From assembly GCA_030280995.1 (NCBI GenBank), contig JASXTE010000011.1, positions 2,696,001-2,760,000 of the forward strand: a stretch of 64,000 nucleotides of DNA, in the 5' to 3' direction. Numbering within the stretch: the stretch's first letter is position 1; every line of letters begins with the position of its first letter. This DNA is from Hemileia vastatrix. Taxonomy: Eukaryota; Basidiomycota; Pucciniomycetes; Pucciniales; Zaghouaniaceae. Both the position numbers and the translations under genes were made by a program. Of this stretch, positions 1 to 11,532 are shown piece after piece. The notes under the pieces were generated by a model that was not told where the DNA came from, searched no databases, and saw only the letters and a program-made list of their open reading frames with translations.

Positions 1-80
1 ATGGTCTAAAATAAGCAAAAAAAGCTTATAGGCTATTTACAGGTTAAAACCTGCTTATAGACCTATATATCAATAATATA
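1..80 (-). repeat. Probable LTR remnant of element E, left piece
   Basis: AT-rich stretch ending at the insertion point of the solo LTR at 81. With 1382-1693 it is the probable 3' LTR of the old minus-strand Gypsy copy E, whose start lies outside the window. Assignment rests on position and on similar 'cctataagctt'-type sequence in the other piece. Confidence 0.4.
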
Positions 81-1381
81 TGTCGGCTGGTTGTCTAGAA
101 GAAGGAGAATAAGAGGGAAAGATGAAGAGGAGAAAAAGGAAAATATAAAGAAAAGGTTTTATAAGAGATGAAAGAAATTAAATTAATAAAATAATTGAGT
201 TATTTAAAAGAGATGCAACGACTATTTCATAAGATTGACACAACATTGAGGTTTTTTTATTTATAATTTATTTATTTTAAGTCAGTACTATCTTCAATGC
301 GCGGCAAACAATTACTATTATAAATAGAATTACTGTAACCTTAGAATATTTATTTACTGTTTAAATTAGACTTATAATACTAATAAAAATAAAATAAACG
401 TGCTGTATATATTAAAAAAATATGTTAAAAGTTGAGTGTAATAAGTGATGAGGCTACAGGGGATTACCCAAGGCCTTTATATAGGCAAGGGGCCCTCTGA
501 AGCGTCATAATAAAGTATATGCAAAGAATAATAAAAACATAATAACAAATAACTGATTTTGAGTAAGTTTAAGGGGAAATATGACACAATTAACTAAGAC
601 ACATGAGTTAGAGCCCAAATATCCACCAATTTAAACCCAAACAGTTACCATAAAATTAGTGAGTAAATAAATAATTTTGACACAAATAAAAATGATTAAT
701 TTAATTTAAAACATGTCTTATAATCTTTTAAATAATAACCAATTTAAATGAAACATGAAAATAAAGTTATTTAACACATAAAAAAATGTAATTAATTAAT
801 TTAGTATAAAAAATGAGTAATAAATTAATTTAATTACTTTTATTAGTGTAATAATTATTTCAAATTAAAACAAATACTTATTATAACAAAATTATTTATT
901 TTAAAAATAAAACATTAATAATATATTTAAGAAAGTGTTTTAACTTGTTTAATACTTTGATGACATAATTACAAATCAAAAAAGTGCTCAATATTATTGT
1001 TTGATAACATATGTAAGATTTTATTTAATATATAAATTTAATTAATTAATTTAATTACATTATAAGTTTATTTTATACTTACAATTATAATATATGTTTA
1101 AAATTAATTAATTATTTCTTTATATTTATTAAATACATAAAAATGCGCCATAATTTATAGAATATAACATTTATTATGCTTAATTTAAATGTATATAGAA
1201 TTTATATAATAATAAAATTAATATAATACTTATTTTACTTATATTCAATAAAATACTTATATAATTTCATTATGCAATATAATATTAATTTATATACATA
1301 ATAAGCATACTTTTACGCCCTCTTTTGGTTCCAGTAAGTTGACATAACATTTACTGGGCTCCTGGTATAGCCTGGCTGACA
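81..1381 (-). mobile_element. Solo LTR (1301 bp), C-related Gypsy family
   Basis: It starts TGTCGGCTGG and ends GCCTGGCTGACA, giving the TGTC...GACA LTR ends. It is flanked by a perfect 5-bp duplication ATATA (76-80 and 1382-1386). There is no internal region, so it is a solo LTR left by LTR-LTR recombination. The segment near 465-500 (ACCCAAGGCC...TATATAGGC) is shared with the LTRs of element C and the solo LTR at 51005. Read on the minus strand it holds a TATA-like box, so the LTR is oriented to the minus strand. It sits inside the presumed LTR of element E. Confidence 0.85.
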
Positions 1382-1693
1382 ATATAACTACATATTTCAC
1401 TGAATATGAGGTTTATGCATACATATAAGCTTATTTATGTCTATAATTACTTATTATCACTTAAGATAAGAATATTATGAATCCATTAGCATCTTAATAA
1501 TTATTATATGTCTATGGATAAGCTATTAAAATTTATATAAGTCAATTAATAGTGTAATAAATATACATATAAGCATTATAATCATATGTATAAGAATTTT
1601 AATGAAAATTTTAACCTATAAGCTTAATGTCATTAAGGTTATCTTATTTAAAGAATAAGAAATATTCAGTCCTGTGAATAAATAAGCTGAAAC
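1382..1693 (-). repeat. Probable LTR remnant of element E, right piece
   Basis: It ends in a degenerate version of the family LTR end (TCAGTCCTG...AAGCTGAAA, against TCAGTCCTGGAGATATACAG then GCTGACA in element A). It is followed at once by a polypurine-tract-like minus-strand sequence (plus CTCCCTCACCCATAAAAAAC, 1694-1713) as in element C. I read it as the end of the 3' LTR of E, interrupted by the solo LTR at 81-1381. Confidence 0.5.
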
Positions 1694-1790
1694 TCCCTCA
1701 CCCATAAAAAACAATAAAAGATGCTAAGACATTTTAATTAAAAAGTAAGGAGTGGATAGAAAGATAATTTAAACATTTCTATATTACATA

Positions 1791-2051
1791 CACCACACAA
1801 TATGGGGGGCTGACTTTCTAGAAAGTCTGCAACCTTGGACCCAAACTCATCCCAGATTGAACACACAGTGAGCTATTGACAAAGGAGCCATACAATCAGG
1901 GATGAACACCACTCAGCCAAAAAGTTTTAGGTGGGTGTTAAAGTAGAGTTCAGTATGGGTTCAGTATAAGTTCAGTCTGAGTTCCATCTGAATTCCATCT
2001 GAGTTCAGGTTGGGGACTTTCTAGAAAGTCCACCCCCTATATTGTGTAGTG
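1791..2051. mobile_element. CACTA-type MITE, 261 bp, copy 1
   Basis: The terminal inverted repeats are CACCACACAATATGGGGGGC and, read from the other end, CACTACACAATATAGGGGGT. Both run into a TGGACTT/CTAGAAAGTC palindrome. The flanking 3-bp duplication is ATA. A CACTA terminus with a 3-bp duplication is the signature of the CACTA (CMC/EnSpm) superfamily. The interior is a run of about 10-12-bp subterminal repeats (GTTCAGTCTGA variants). There is no ORF, so it is non-autonomous. Copies of exactly the same length lie at 20348 and 24246. This one sits between the polypurine tract and the chromodomain region of element E. Confidence 0.85.
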
Positions 2052-2084
2052 ATATACTGTATTTTACAGTATTATTTTGGTTTA

Positions 2085-4430
2085 AAGTTTTTCAAGAGTT
2101 TTACAAGATCAAAGATTTCATTTTTCAAGTATCCACTGGCCATATACACTTGATATATTCTTAAACCTTAATAGATACTCATCTCCCTTTTCTTTAGTAA
2201 AGTTTCTATTTTTAAGTATCTTTTCAATTTCTGCTTTTTCAACTATTTCTTCAGATTTCTGTTTATGTCTTCCTGAACTTCTTGGTAATTGAGCAGTATT
2301 ATTAGAATGGTATGGTTTTATAAGAGAAATGGGAAATACTGGATGTTTTCAATCATATGGTGCATATAATATAACTTCAACAGCATTGTTACCAACCATC
2401 TTTTTTACTACAAATAGTCCAATTAATGGATCTTTCAATAAAACATTACCATTTAAATTGAAAAGAAGTGTAGAAATGAGGACTTCATAACCCTCTTTGA
2501 ACATTTGCTCTTTGTAAGCTTTATCCCATCTTTTCTTCTAATACTCAAATGCCTTTTTGAACATTCTTGAGAATTCTTTCTACATAATTGTTGCATTTGA
2601 AGAAAATATTTTGTACCTGGATGGATATTCAATCTAGGTAATTTACTAAGAGTTTTAGCAGGGGTATTAGGTACATAAACCAACCATAATTCAAATGGCT
2701 TTTTTCCAGTGACAGAATGTACTGTACTATTGTATGCAAATTCTAAACCTGGGATAAGGGTTACCCAATCATGCGTGAATTTGTCATTGTCTTTAAAATT
2801 AAGACCAAAAGCACAATATCTTCTTATCATATCTTCTAAAGTTTGTATCATTCTTTCTGCTAGCCCATCAGTCTGTGGATGGTGTGCTGTAGAAAGTTTT
2901 AATTGACACCATGAAACATCCATAAGTGATGTCCAGAACTCAGAAGTAAATTTAGGATCTCTGTCAGAAACTATTGCTTTGGGGAAACATGCTATATTTA
3001 AAATTTGTGTCCACCATAAAAAAGCTAAGTCCTTTGCAGAAACCTCTTTTTGGGCAGGAATAAATTTACACATCTTTGTAAATCTATCTACAATTACCCA
3101 GCAGGAGCTATAACTCTTATTCCCTGCTATTGGAGAACCTGTTACAAATTCCATGTTTATAATTTCCCATGGAGCTTTTGGTTTCTCAATTTGTTGTAAC
3201 AAACCAGCTCTTTTGCCTGTAAATATTTTAGACTTTTGACAAGAATCACATGTCTCAAAATATTTTTGAACATAATCAAACATTTTAATCCAACAAGCTG
3301 TATTTTTTACTCTGTTTAATTTTTTATGGAAGTAAAAATTACCTGCTAATATATCATCATGAAATATACTTAACATTAACTTCTTCATTAAAGGGGGAAT
3401 GACAATTACATTACTTAATTTTTTTCTATAATATATAAAGCTATCCTCAAAGGAAAATCTTCCTTTTTCTAATGCTTCCTTATAATTTTGTGGTAATATT
3501 TTTATTAAAACACTCTTTTAAGAATTAGATGGATCATTTAATGTTGTAGAAAGTTTACTTAAGCCAGTATCTGAAGCATAATTATCAAGAATTGATTGCA
3601 TAAATTCATCCTCAAGACCTACAACATATATTTAATAAATTTTAATAATCTCTGCTTCAGGAACATAAGCAGGATTATCATTGTTATTAGGTAGAGGTAC
3701 TCTAGATCACAGATCCACATTAGAGTGTAAAGTTCCTGCTCTATGTGTGATAGTCATCCATCCTGTGTATTCTTGTACAGTTAATCGCCATCTAAACATA
3801 TGTCTATTAGTATTTTTCATGTTTAAGAGTGACTTAACTGCACTACAGTCAGTTATTAACTCAAATTTTTGGTCTTCAAGGTAATAATGTAGCTTCTCAA
3901 GAGCCAATAATACTTCCAAACATTCAATTTGAGTAGAACCATATTTCAATTCACTACTTCTTAGAGTATGTGAAATATAGCAAATTTCTACTTCTGACAT
4001 TTTTCCTTCAATAAGTTGTTTTTGATCCAAAGCAGCACACAAACAAATAAAACCTTGAATCAGTATACAAGACATAAGGTAATTTGAAATCTAGTAATTC
4101 AGATATGGTAGCTGTCATCAAACATTCTTTCAACTTGTCAAAAGCCTGTTGTTTTTCATTGTTCCAAATGAAAGCTTCAGATTTCTTTATCAGTGTGGCC
4201 AACGGTGCAGCAATTAATTTGTAGTTTTTTATATATTGTCTATAATAACAACACTTTCCAAGAAAAGATTTTACATCCTTTACATTTTGAGAAATTCAAA
4301 TATTTTTTATTGCAGCCACCTTATTTTTTTCACCACAAATTTGTAAGCCAGATACAATATGACCAAGCACTTTTAAAGACTCAAACCCAAATTTACATTT
4401 TTTCAATGCAAGGGTCATTTTTATTTCATC
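2085..4430 (-). pseudogene. Element E: Gypsy chromodomain, integrase, RNase H and end of RT (degenerate)
   Basis: Minus-strand remnant of pol. From 4430 downward it encodes the end of reverse transcriptase (ALKKCKFGFESLKVLGHIVSG), RNase H pieces (4202-3707, with a damaged TDAS motif reading TDSR), then integrase (3388-2453). The integrase keeps HDDILAGN, CDSCQKSK, VDRFTKMC, SDRDPKF and GLAERM, so the zinc-binding and D,D-35-E blocks can be recognised. A decayed chromodomain follows to about 2085. Several frameshifts and stops separate the pieces. It is much more diverged than elements A, B and H and is closest in layout to element C. RT is interrupted at 4430 by the F unit and resumes at about 5345. 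Inactive. Confidence 0.85.
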
Positions 4431-5344
4431 TGTTGTGGTGATCCAAACCTGGGTAGTCCTTTGGAGTGCATATTTGGGGGTATTTGGTATGTAGGGTGTT
4501 ATTGGGGTTATGGTGTTATTAGTGGATTTTTTCATCTTTAGGTGGTAGTTAGTAGTGTTTATGGAGGCTTAAGCTAGGGTCACTTATTATGTCTCAGCTT
4601 AATGTCCTTTCTTTTCTCTTCATTTTGGTATCCCTTATGGGTGGTTACCTTGTTTTATAGGGTAGTTATGGTGTTGTTATTGGTATTTATCAGATGTTTA
4701 TTGCTTAGTGGTGCTTATGTAGGCTTAAGCTAGGGTCACTTATTATGTCTCAGCTTATTTTCCTTCATTTTCTTTTCATTTTGGTATGTCTTATGTGTGT
4801 TTATCTTGTTTATTTGTGAAGATATGGGTTTTTATTGGTTGTTTGGGTGTTTTAGGGCCTAGAAGCAGCCCACCCGCCCCTAAGCGGCGCCACCTCCAAG
4901 CGGCCTTCCCGCCTGGGTGCTGGGGAGGCGCTAAAATGCACTTTTATGCATGAAAAAGGCTGGGAAAGCTGGATTTTGGGTGGGGAATTGGTAAGGGTGG
5001 TCTGTGCACTGGCTGTATGATGTGTGTGTGGGAAGATTTTTAGGGAAGAATCTTATCTCTTTACTCATCACCTCTCTGTTCCTCACTGTCTCATTGGCTG
5101 TTTTTTTGTTGGAATATATTACTGTTCATTTCAACTTTTTCTGGCAGTCTGTCTGGGACTATTATCTTTCACTTTTAAAGAGGTCAAGAGTGTTTAATTA
5201 GAGGGTCTAGCAAACAGATCTCCAATTTGCTGCAACAGGTCAATCTCACTTATTTTTCTAAAGGGACAGGGGATTTTCTCTCTGGTTTTTCTCCAACTCC
5301 CTTGGTCAAGGCCTATAGCTAGTACTATAGGATTGTCTACACCG
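4431..5344 (-). mobile_element. LTR-like unit, family F (914 bp), inserted in element E
   Basis: It starts TGTTGTGGTGATCC and ends GATTGTCTACACCG. The opposite-orientation copy at 22164-23210 shows the ends are TGTTGT...ACAACA. Flanks are TCATC (4426-4430) and TCTTC (5345-5349), a plausible decayed 5-bp duplication. It splits the RT coding region of E, whose homology resumes straight after it. There is a GC-richer patch at 4860-4935. It carries an internal direct repeat: the segment with GGCTTAAGCTAGGGTCACTT occurs at about 4566 and 4713. There is no convincing ORF. I read it as a solo LTR of an unrelated element; a non-autonomous element is possible. Strand is set by the 22164 copy being called plus. 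Confidence 0.6.
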
Positions 5345-6228
5345 TCTTCTGAAATATCTTCTTCAGATGGATTAAGTGTTTATTGTATGTCTTAGAGAAC
5401 ACTATGATGTCATCAATGTATACCAACAGCCATCCTTTAATCATTTCATAGAGGAATGTGATATCCATCAACTTCTGAAATACTGAAGGAGAATTTTTTG
5501 GTCCAAATGGCATCCTGACATATTAATAAATTCCAATATGTGTTGTTATCAACCAAAATTCTATAAGTTCTTTTCAGCAGAAATCTGATGGTAACCTTTA
5601 TTTCCATCTAGGCAACATATTTACTTAGCACTTTTAAGGGTAGCATGTATAGAGGCAATCCTTGGCAAGGGGTATATATCATCTAATTTAAATGTATTTA
5701 ATACTCTAAAATCACTGCACAGTCTTACTTTATCTTCTTCATCAGAAATTAGCACTGGTGATATCACACAATATTTTGGTTTAGTTTCAACCTTTTCAAT
5801 AATGTTCATGCTTAAAAACATCTTAATATTGGCCTCTATGTCTTTCCTCTTCATTGGTGAAGCATGGTATGGTTTATTTTAAAGGCTAGCAGGAATATTG
5901 TCCATTTCACAGGTTAAACTAATTTTCATCTCATGATCTTTTACAAAGCCAAGTTCCTTGGTCCCATGTGCAAAAGCCATTGGAAATGCTCCAATTAATT
6001 CAAAAATATTTGTCTTCCCAGCTTAAATTATCTGAGTGCCAAATTATGCTTTTGAAATTTCTGTTTCCAGATGTTCCATCTCACTTGTTTCTCTTCCTTT
6101 ACAAGGAATATCTATTAATGACTCAATGTGTAAGACTGTGTTAAAAGAATTTATCTTAAATTTTCTTTTACCATTCATTACAATTGTAAAATTATTATTA
6201 GAAGGGTCTAATTTCACACCAAACTTTA
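5345..6228 (-). pseudogene. Element E: reverse transcriptase N-terminal part and protease region (degenerate)
   Basis: Continuation of element E pol beyond the F insertion. The minus strand encodes the YIDDIIVF-like block (plus 5400-5430), MPFGPKNSPSVF-like sequence, CVISPVLIS and a segment like KKPY...SPxKRKDIE at 5854 and above. Above about 5990 there is degraded protease-region sequence matching the 14700-14790 part of element A. Multiple stops and indels. Homology stops at about 6228, where a fragment of family F begins, so the 5' half of E (gag and 5' LTR) is missing. Confidence 0.8.
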
Positions 6229-6306
6229 TTTCTCAAAGGGACAAGAGTTTTTCTCCAACTCCCTCAATCAAGGCCTATATCTAGTACTTTAGGATTTTTT
6301 ACAACA
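6229..6306 (-). mobile_element. Truncated end of a family F unit
   Basis: The 78 bp from TCTCAAAGGGAC to TTTACAACA match the last part of the F unit at 5260-5344 and the inverted start of the F unit at 22164-22260 (CCAACTCCCT, CTAGTACTTTAGGAT). It ends with the family terminus ACAACA. It abuts the truncated 5' side of element E, so an F insertion followed by deletion is likely. Confidence 0.65.
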
Positions 6307-9125
6307 GCTATCTGCATTAAATGATAGACCAGTGGTCTTAAAACTCAGTACAGCTGAAAAAGGTGAAAAGAAATGGATTCTATACAGATGGTTTCACAAA
6401 AATAAAATTGGAAGAGCTGCTGATGCTGAAGGCATCAAAAGCAAAAAATGAGAGGCAAATGTGTCATTTTAAAGCATGTTTGTGAAAAAAAATTGTCAAA
6501 AAATTGTTGATTTGAGGTCAGAACTGACACCTATTTTTGAAATATGTGACTTTTTTGAAAAATTGATGTGCTTATTTGGTTTGAAATCTTCACTTAAATT
6601 AAGTTCAGATTTTCCAGAACTGACAGCCTATTTTAATTAAAATGGATATATTATTACAAAAATTTCAGTTTTAAGGTTTAATAATTGAATGAAAATACTA
6701 ATAATAATAATTCACTTAAATTGGCCAAGAAGATTTGGCTGAAATAACAGAAAAATGTGGGTAGTGAACCTAAACTTTATGATTTGAAAGACACAGAGAG
6801 AACAATCAACCTGTGAGCTGAAGTTTATAAAAGTTAAATACTCTACTTTACTCTGGATATGGGGATGGAAATCTAGCTGGTTAAGAAATAATGCACAAGA
6901 ATGAGACTTTACTTGGCTTACGATGAAGATAAGACACCCTGCCTGGCTCAAGCTCTGGGGATGACACTCCACCTATTAATAATTACTACACATGGAAAGG
7001 ATCTTGACTGATGACAATTAGGAGAAAAAAGAGATCACAATATATTTCATGTTGGTAAAGTAAAAAGAATTTAGCTTGAAATAATAATAAGAATCAGAAT
7101 GTAACATTAACTGATGATAATTAAGAAAGTGCATAAATGGTGAGAATAATGCATATACTCTCAAATATCATCAGTATAGGCTAAAAATTAATGTAGGTTT
7201 CAATATATGCAAAAACATTTTTTTCACAGAAATATGAAGTTTAATGTAGCCATTTGTATAAATTTAGCCTAATTATTCACACATAATGAAATTGTTAGAT
7301 GCTCTATTAACAATATAATAATAACAGTAAAATAGACAAAGTTTCTGAATGAGAAAACTAAGAAAACATCTTAAAAGCTGACAAAAAAAATACAAACATA
7401 AATTTATTTTTTATACACACAAAAAGAAGGTTTTAAGTACAGGACATGAAAATTTTAAATCATGAATCAAGTATTTTTGGAAATCATAAAAGCCCTTTTT
7501 ACAATGTGGAAACTTCAAGATTGATACTCACCTACATGCTATTCTATATTTTTTTAGTATTCATAGCTAAACTTTGGAGTGAGGGTAGATAAACCTGATA
7601 AGGTTTGGTTGAATTCGGGAACAATAATACCATGTATCTAAGAGTTATAAATGAGAAAAAACTATTTGCAATATATGTTAGAATTTGTGTTCATATTTAA
7701 ATTTTAAATATGAATAATAATGCAGAAACAATGGGCCAATTAGATAATAAATATAATAGGGGGTATCAAAGTTGAGGGATCTGCAATTAGGTATCAGGAT
7801 TTTTTTCCCCCAGGATCAGAAATTATTAACTGTGGAGTTTGTCCAAACTTGTGCTGGACAATTCGGACAAAACTAGTGACTAAAAAGTGCAAGGAAAACG
7901 AAAAATAATAGGCCATATAATGATCATAATTGATGGCATCAAATATCTTCATTGTGGAAGAAGACAGATTTGAGATCAAGATCTGATTTCTCCAAGTAGT
8001 TGTCCAATTTGGCAGCTCTGTTTGTTAGAAAAATCACCAATATGTTTTGCTTCTCCTTCTTTGAATAATCTAAAAACATGAACTAAAGATCTTTCTCATT
8101 GCATAATAACTGAAGTGAATACTTCATTAAATACTGATCTTTCTTTTGGAAAAATAGGTTTAATATTTAAATAGAATTGTCAAATGAATCTTAAATTTGA
8201 CACTTTAATTAAATGAATTTTATGCTGATGGTGGTAATTTAAAGAAAGAGAGGATGAGAGAAAAGTTTTGAAAGAGATGAAAGTAGAGAATATATATAAT
8301 ATTAGATGAGTTTTTACAATTGAATTTTTCATGTATGTTAATAATTAATGTTGACTCACATTTTAATAATAAATAAATACATATAGATAACTGAGAGAAG
8401 TGCATTATTTTAGAGCATAATTTTTGTGCCAATAAATTAAAATTAGTTTCTTTAATAGTGTAAATGTAAAAATAAATTCATTACTATTTATTCCCCTTAT
8501 AATATATATATATATATATATTCTCAATTAAATTTTTTGAACATTGTCTTATATTTTTTATTCCAAGGAACAATGAAAAATTCTTATTGATAATGGCTCA
8601 ATATCAGCTTTTGTCTAGAAAATTTAAAATTATGTGCAAATATTTTTACAGAGTTATATTTTTTTAATAAATTTTTTTAAAAGGACTTAAATAGTATGCT
8701 TTTTTATATCTTTGCGGAAATAAAAATGGTAATTGAAATAATATTCCAGACCTAGTATTCTATGTGTTATTTAAGATATTTCTACTAATATCAAACCTGA
8801 CCTCACATAATTCAATGGATCTAGATATAAAATTGAATATTATAGTATGTTAAGTGTTGTGGCTCAACCATTACTCAAATTTGGTCCAACTGATGCTCAA
8901 CTTGAATCCAAAGCTCTTCTCAAGAGGGGATAAATTGAGGCTCAGTTTAGGGCCAAATTTTTTTTCAAACTTTTTCATATAATTTAAAAACAGTTTCCTA
9001 ACACTTTTACAACATTTCCCCAATGTTTTCCCAACCTCTTCCTGAAAGTTTCAAAGGGAAGGAACTGCTAGCAGTTGATCCCCTGATTTCCCATGGTGAA
9101 TTATCTTACTTTTTGAATTTTCTCA
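6307..9125. other. AT-rich DNA without recognisable gene
   Basis: No coding region I can support on either strand. Three small signals occur. At 6500-6560 a segment (TTTGAGGTCAGAACTGACAC) reappears inverted and diverged at 53720-53760. At 7757 there is a TA followed by GGGGGTATCAAAGTTGAGGG, resembling one terminus of the 198-bp MITEs, but no matching right end is visible. At about 8499-8521 there is a short (TA)n microsatellite. Confidence 0.6.
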
Positions 9126-9377
9126 TATATCAATCCAATAACTAGCCAACCAATACCATCTCCAGCTAAAATCAATGGACATGGCTTATATTTTCCAGAC
9201 CATCAGTGCATGATTAATTTTGGTTTGGGAAATGGCGTGATTGAAGCAATTTGGAACTTTTCTCAGGATCATCACCAAACAACCAAAGCTCCACCTGGCT
9301 TGGAATCTTGTCAAGAGTTCACACATTTAGGATTTTCATTTCAAATCAGTCAAAAATTTATCCACCAAATAAACTAG
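9126..9377 (+). pseudogene. Fragment of a transposase-like protein (possibly KDZ-type)
   Basis: One reading frame open over 80 codons contains PDHQCMINFGLGNGVIEAIW, then HHQTTKAPPGLESC and GFSFQISQKFI, and ends at TAG 9375-9377. A second, diverged copy of its C-terminal part lies at 62941-63047 (NHETTHASPGFKSC, SFSFQINQEL). The order G-x-G-(V/D)-x-E-x-x-W followed by a PG block recalls KDZ-type transposases of basidiomycetes, but this is pattern resemblance only. No start codon or upstream domains are visible, so it is a relic. Confidence 0.4.
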
Positions 9378-9744
9378 GTAAAAAAAGAAGGTAAATTTAA
9401 CAGATATAAAAAAACTTAATGTAGATCAAAAAAGTATGGGGATGAGTAGAGTTATCAAATATTTTTTATTTTTTCATAATTTTTTTATAAATAACTATTA
9501 TATTTCAAATTCCTAAAATAAAGTAATAAGCCAACAACCCTGTGTTGTATAAATGGGAATCATGACAAAATTTATTTGTTTCATGAGGTTTCTCAGCCTA
9601 CACTTGTGAAAAGTCCCAAAAATTTTTTTCTAGATTTTATCCAAATTTTGGCTAGAGGAATTGTAATTATTTTAAAACTAGTGATATTTATATATATTAG
9701 CTGTTTATATATTAATTTATTTAATTATATTAAACTTTTGTGAT
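9378..9744. other. AT-rich spacer
   Basis: No gene seen. It leads into the minisatellite that carries the insertion of element A. Confidence 0.5.
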
Positions 9745-9850
9745 TCTCACCCCTTACTTCAATTAAATGCAAGGGTGGGTATTTCCAAAATTTCAAATCT
9801 GACATGTAAAATTTTTGACTTGTAAAAATTTTGGTGATACCCACCCCTTA
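9745..9850. repeat. Minisatellite, left part (about 100-bp unit)
   Basis: One unit of the type CACCCCTTACTTCAATTAAA ... ATGCAAGGGTGGG ... TTTTGACTTGTAAAAATTTT then GGTGATAC. The array continues on the far side of element A at 19578-19880, so A inserted into the middle of a tandem array. The last five bases here, CCTTA (9846-9850), are the left copy of A's target duplication. Confidence 0.8.
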
Positions 9851-11351
9851 TGTCAGGCTAAGGTCAAGTACAAGGACGTGAACTAGCTTGAATAGTCAGT
9901 TGTCTAGAAGATTTTAATGGTCCTATATGAATACTGTAGATTTAATCCACTAAGTTGTAAAATATAATCAAATATAAAGGTCTCAGTAATATAATTCTCA
10001 CTATTCTTATATATGGCTTACAATCTTTATAGTTGGTAGAAAAATAGATTATATAAATTCAGATACTATTCAAAAGTCTTATAGAAGTACTAATTGATAT
10101 GTATTGTAATTGGTTTGGTTATATTGGTTAAATTGTAATGATAAAGAATGAAGAAATACAACCCAAAAACCTCCTCCTTTTATACACACTGAGTTCCCCA
10201 ATGATTCCCTTGATGTACCACCCAATACACAGTTAATGACGCCTCTAAACAATTAATAGACATGCCCATCAACATTCCCAGTAACCCATGACATAATTAG
10301 AAGAGTAACAACCGCCAAAATCCCGTAATAATAAGAGAAATCCATCAAAATTAAAGAAAAAGACAAAAAGAGAGTATATGCGTATAAAACAATAATCTTA
10401 AAGACTAAAGGAGACTTTTTAAGGTTAATAATAGCTTAATAATAAGGGGGATTGACTATAGAAATAATGGGGCTAATCCTGACATTATACTACGTGAAAT
10501 TCCCATTCAAAAATAACCAAAATTGACTGAGAAACCACCCAAAAACTTAAAAAAGAGCGTGAGATGTGGGGTAACTACATGCAGTTCTTGGCAGGTGCTT
10601 GCACGGGTAAATCCTTGACTAAAATTAGGCGAATTTAAGCGTGGTGATGAAATAAAGTGCCAAGAGTGAGGTTATTAATGAAATTAGTGCATATAAACAA
10701 GGTCAATGCATTATTAATTAAGCTAGGACACTAAATAAGCGCCTGTCGCCTATTTTAGTGTGTTTCCCCACAGTGGGCGTAGAATGTGGGGTAATTATAG
10801 TGTGAAAAAGCTAACTTTGCTAAAAATGAAGCTATTCACCGGGGAAAAAAGCAGGCAGTATGTGGCCAGTACACAGAAGCCATTTCTGGCATAAAAAACA
10901 CCAAATTTGAAAAGTGTTATTTTTATGCATTTAAATAGCCAAATCAATAGTTCTGATTGAGCCCAATTGATCTGTCAAAGCGCAATTTTGATATTCTCAA
11001 TTTTATAGCGCATATAGTCAACTTTTAAGTGAAATAAAGCGCATTTCTTGTTTTTTGCATAAAACAATGAATATAACAGCTTTAAGTGTACTTAAAAATT
11101 ATGTATCCTTATACTTAAGGTTCTTAAGATTACCCTAACATATTCCAACTTAATATTAAGTACATAAGACCTATAAAAGGTGGATATATGCGTGTATATA
11201 AGGTGTTATAATGGCATTTTTTGTGTATTATCATAATTTTACTTATGTATACTATTTGTGTACTCTTATTTATTATTCCCATGTATAGTTCATGTGTTTA
11301 ACATAACTTATAATTACTTTTTACTCAGTCCTGGAGATATACAGGCTGACA
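9851..11351 (-). repeat. Element A 3' LTR (1501 bp)
   Basis: TGTCAGGCTA...CAGGCTGACA, with a 6-bp inverted terminal motif TGTCAG/CTGACA. Read on the minus strand, U3 runs from 11351 to about 10185 and a TATAAAA box lies at 10184-10178. U3 contains two copies of a GATGTGGGGTAA-type motif (10556-10575 and 10778-10797) and several GCGC-centred motifs. Confidence 0.95.
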
Positions 11352-11362
11352 CTCGCCCACCC
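11352..11362 (-). other. Element A polypurine tract
   Basis: On the minus strand this reads GGGTGGGCGAG directly before the 3' LTR, after a T-rich run. It is the expected primer site for plus-strand DNA synthesis. Equivalent tracts are at 42679-42689 (B) and 55645-55655 (H). Confidence 0.75.
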
Positions 11363-11532
11363 AAAAAAAACAATAAAAAAAATGATAAGTTATACATTTT
11401 ATTTTATTAATTTGTAATTTTCAGGTATTCAGAATAAATCTGTAGCATTAAAGATTCAACTTTAAAGAAATAAAACATAATAAAATATTATGAGTACTGG
11501 TTTTTTAACCCCTCAGCTGGTTGAACAGAAAT

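Noticed and set aside
8220..8432. Minus-strand 70-codon ORF in AT-rich spacer.
   Set aside because: No conserved motif; length is within chance for this base composition.
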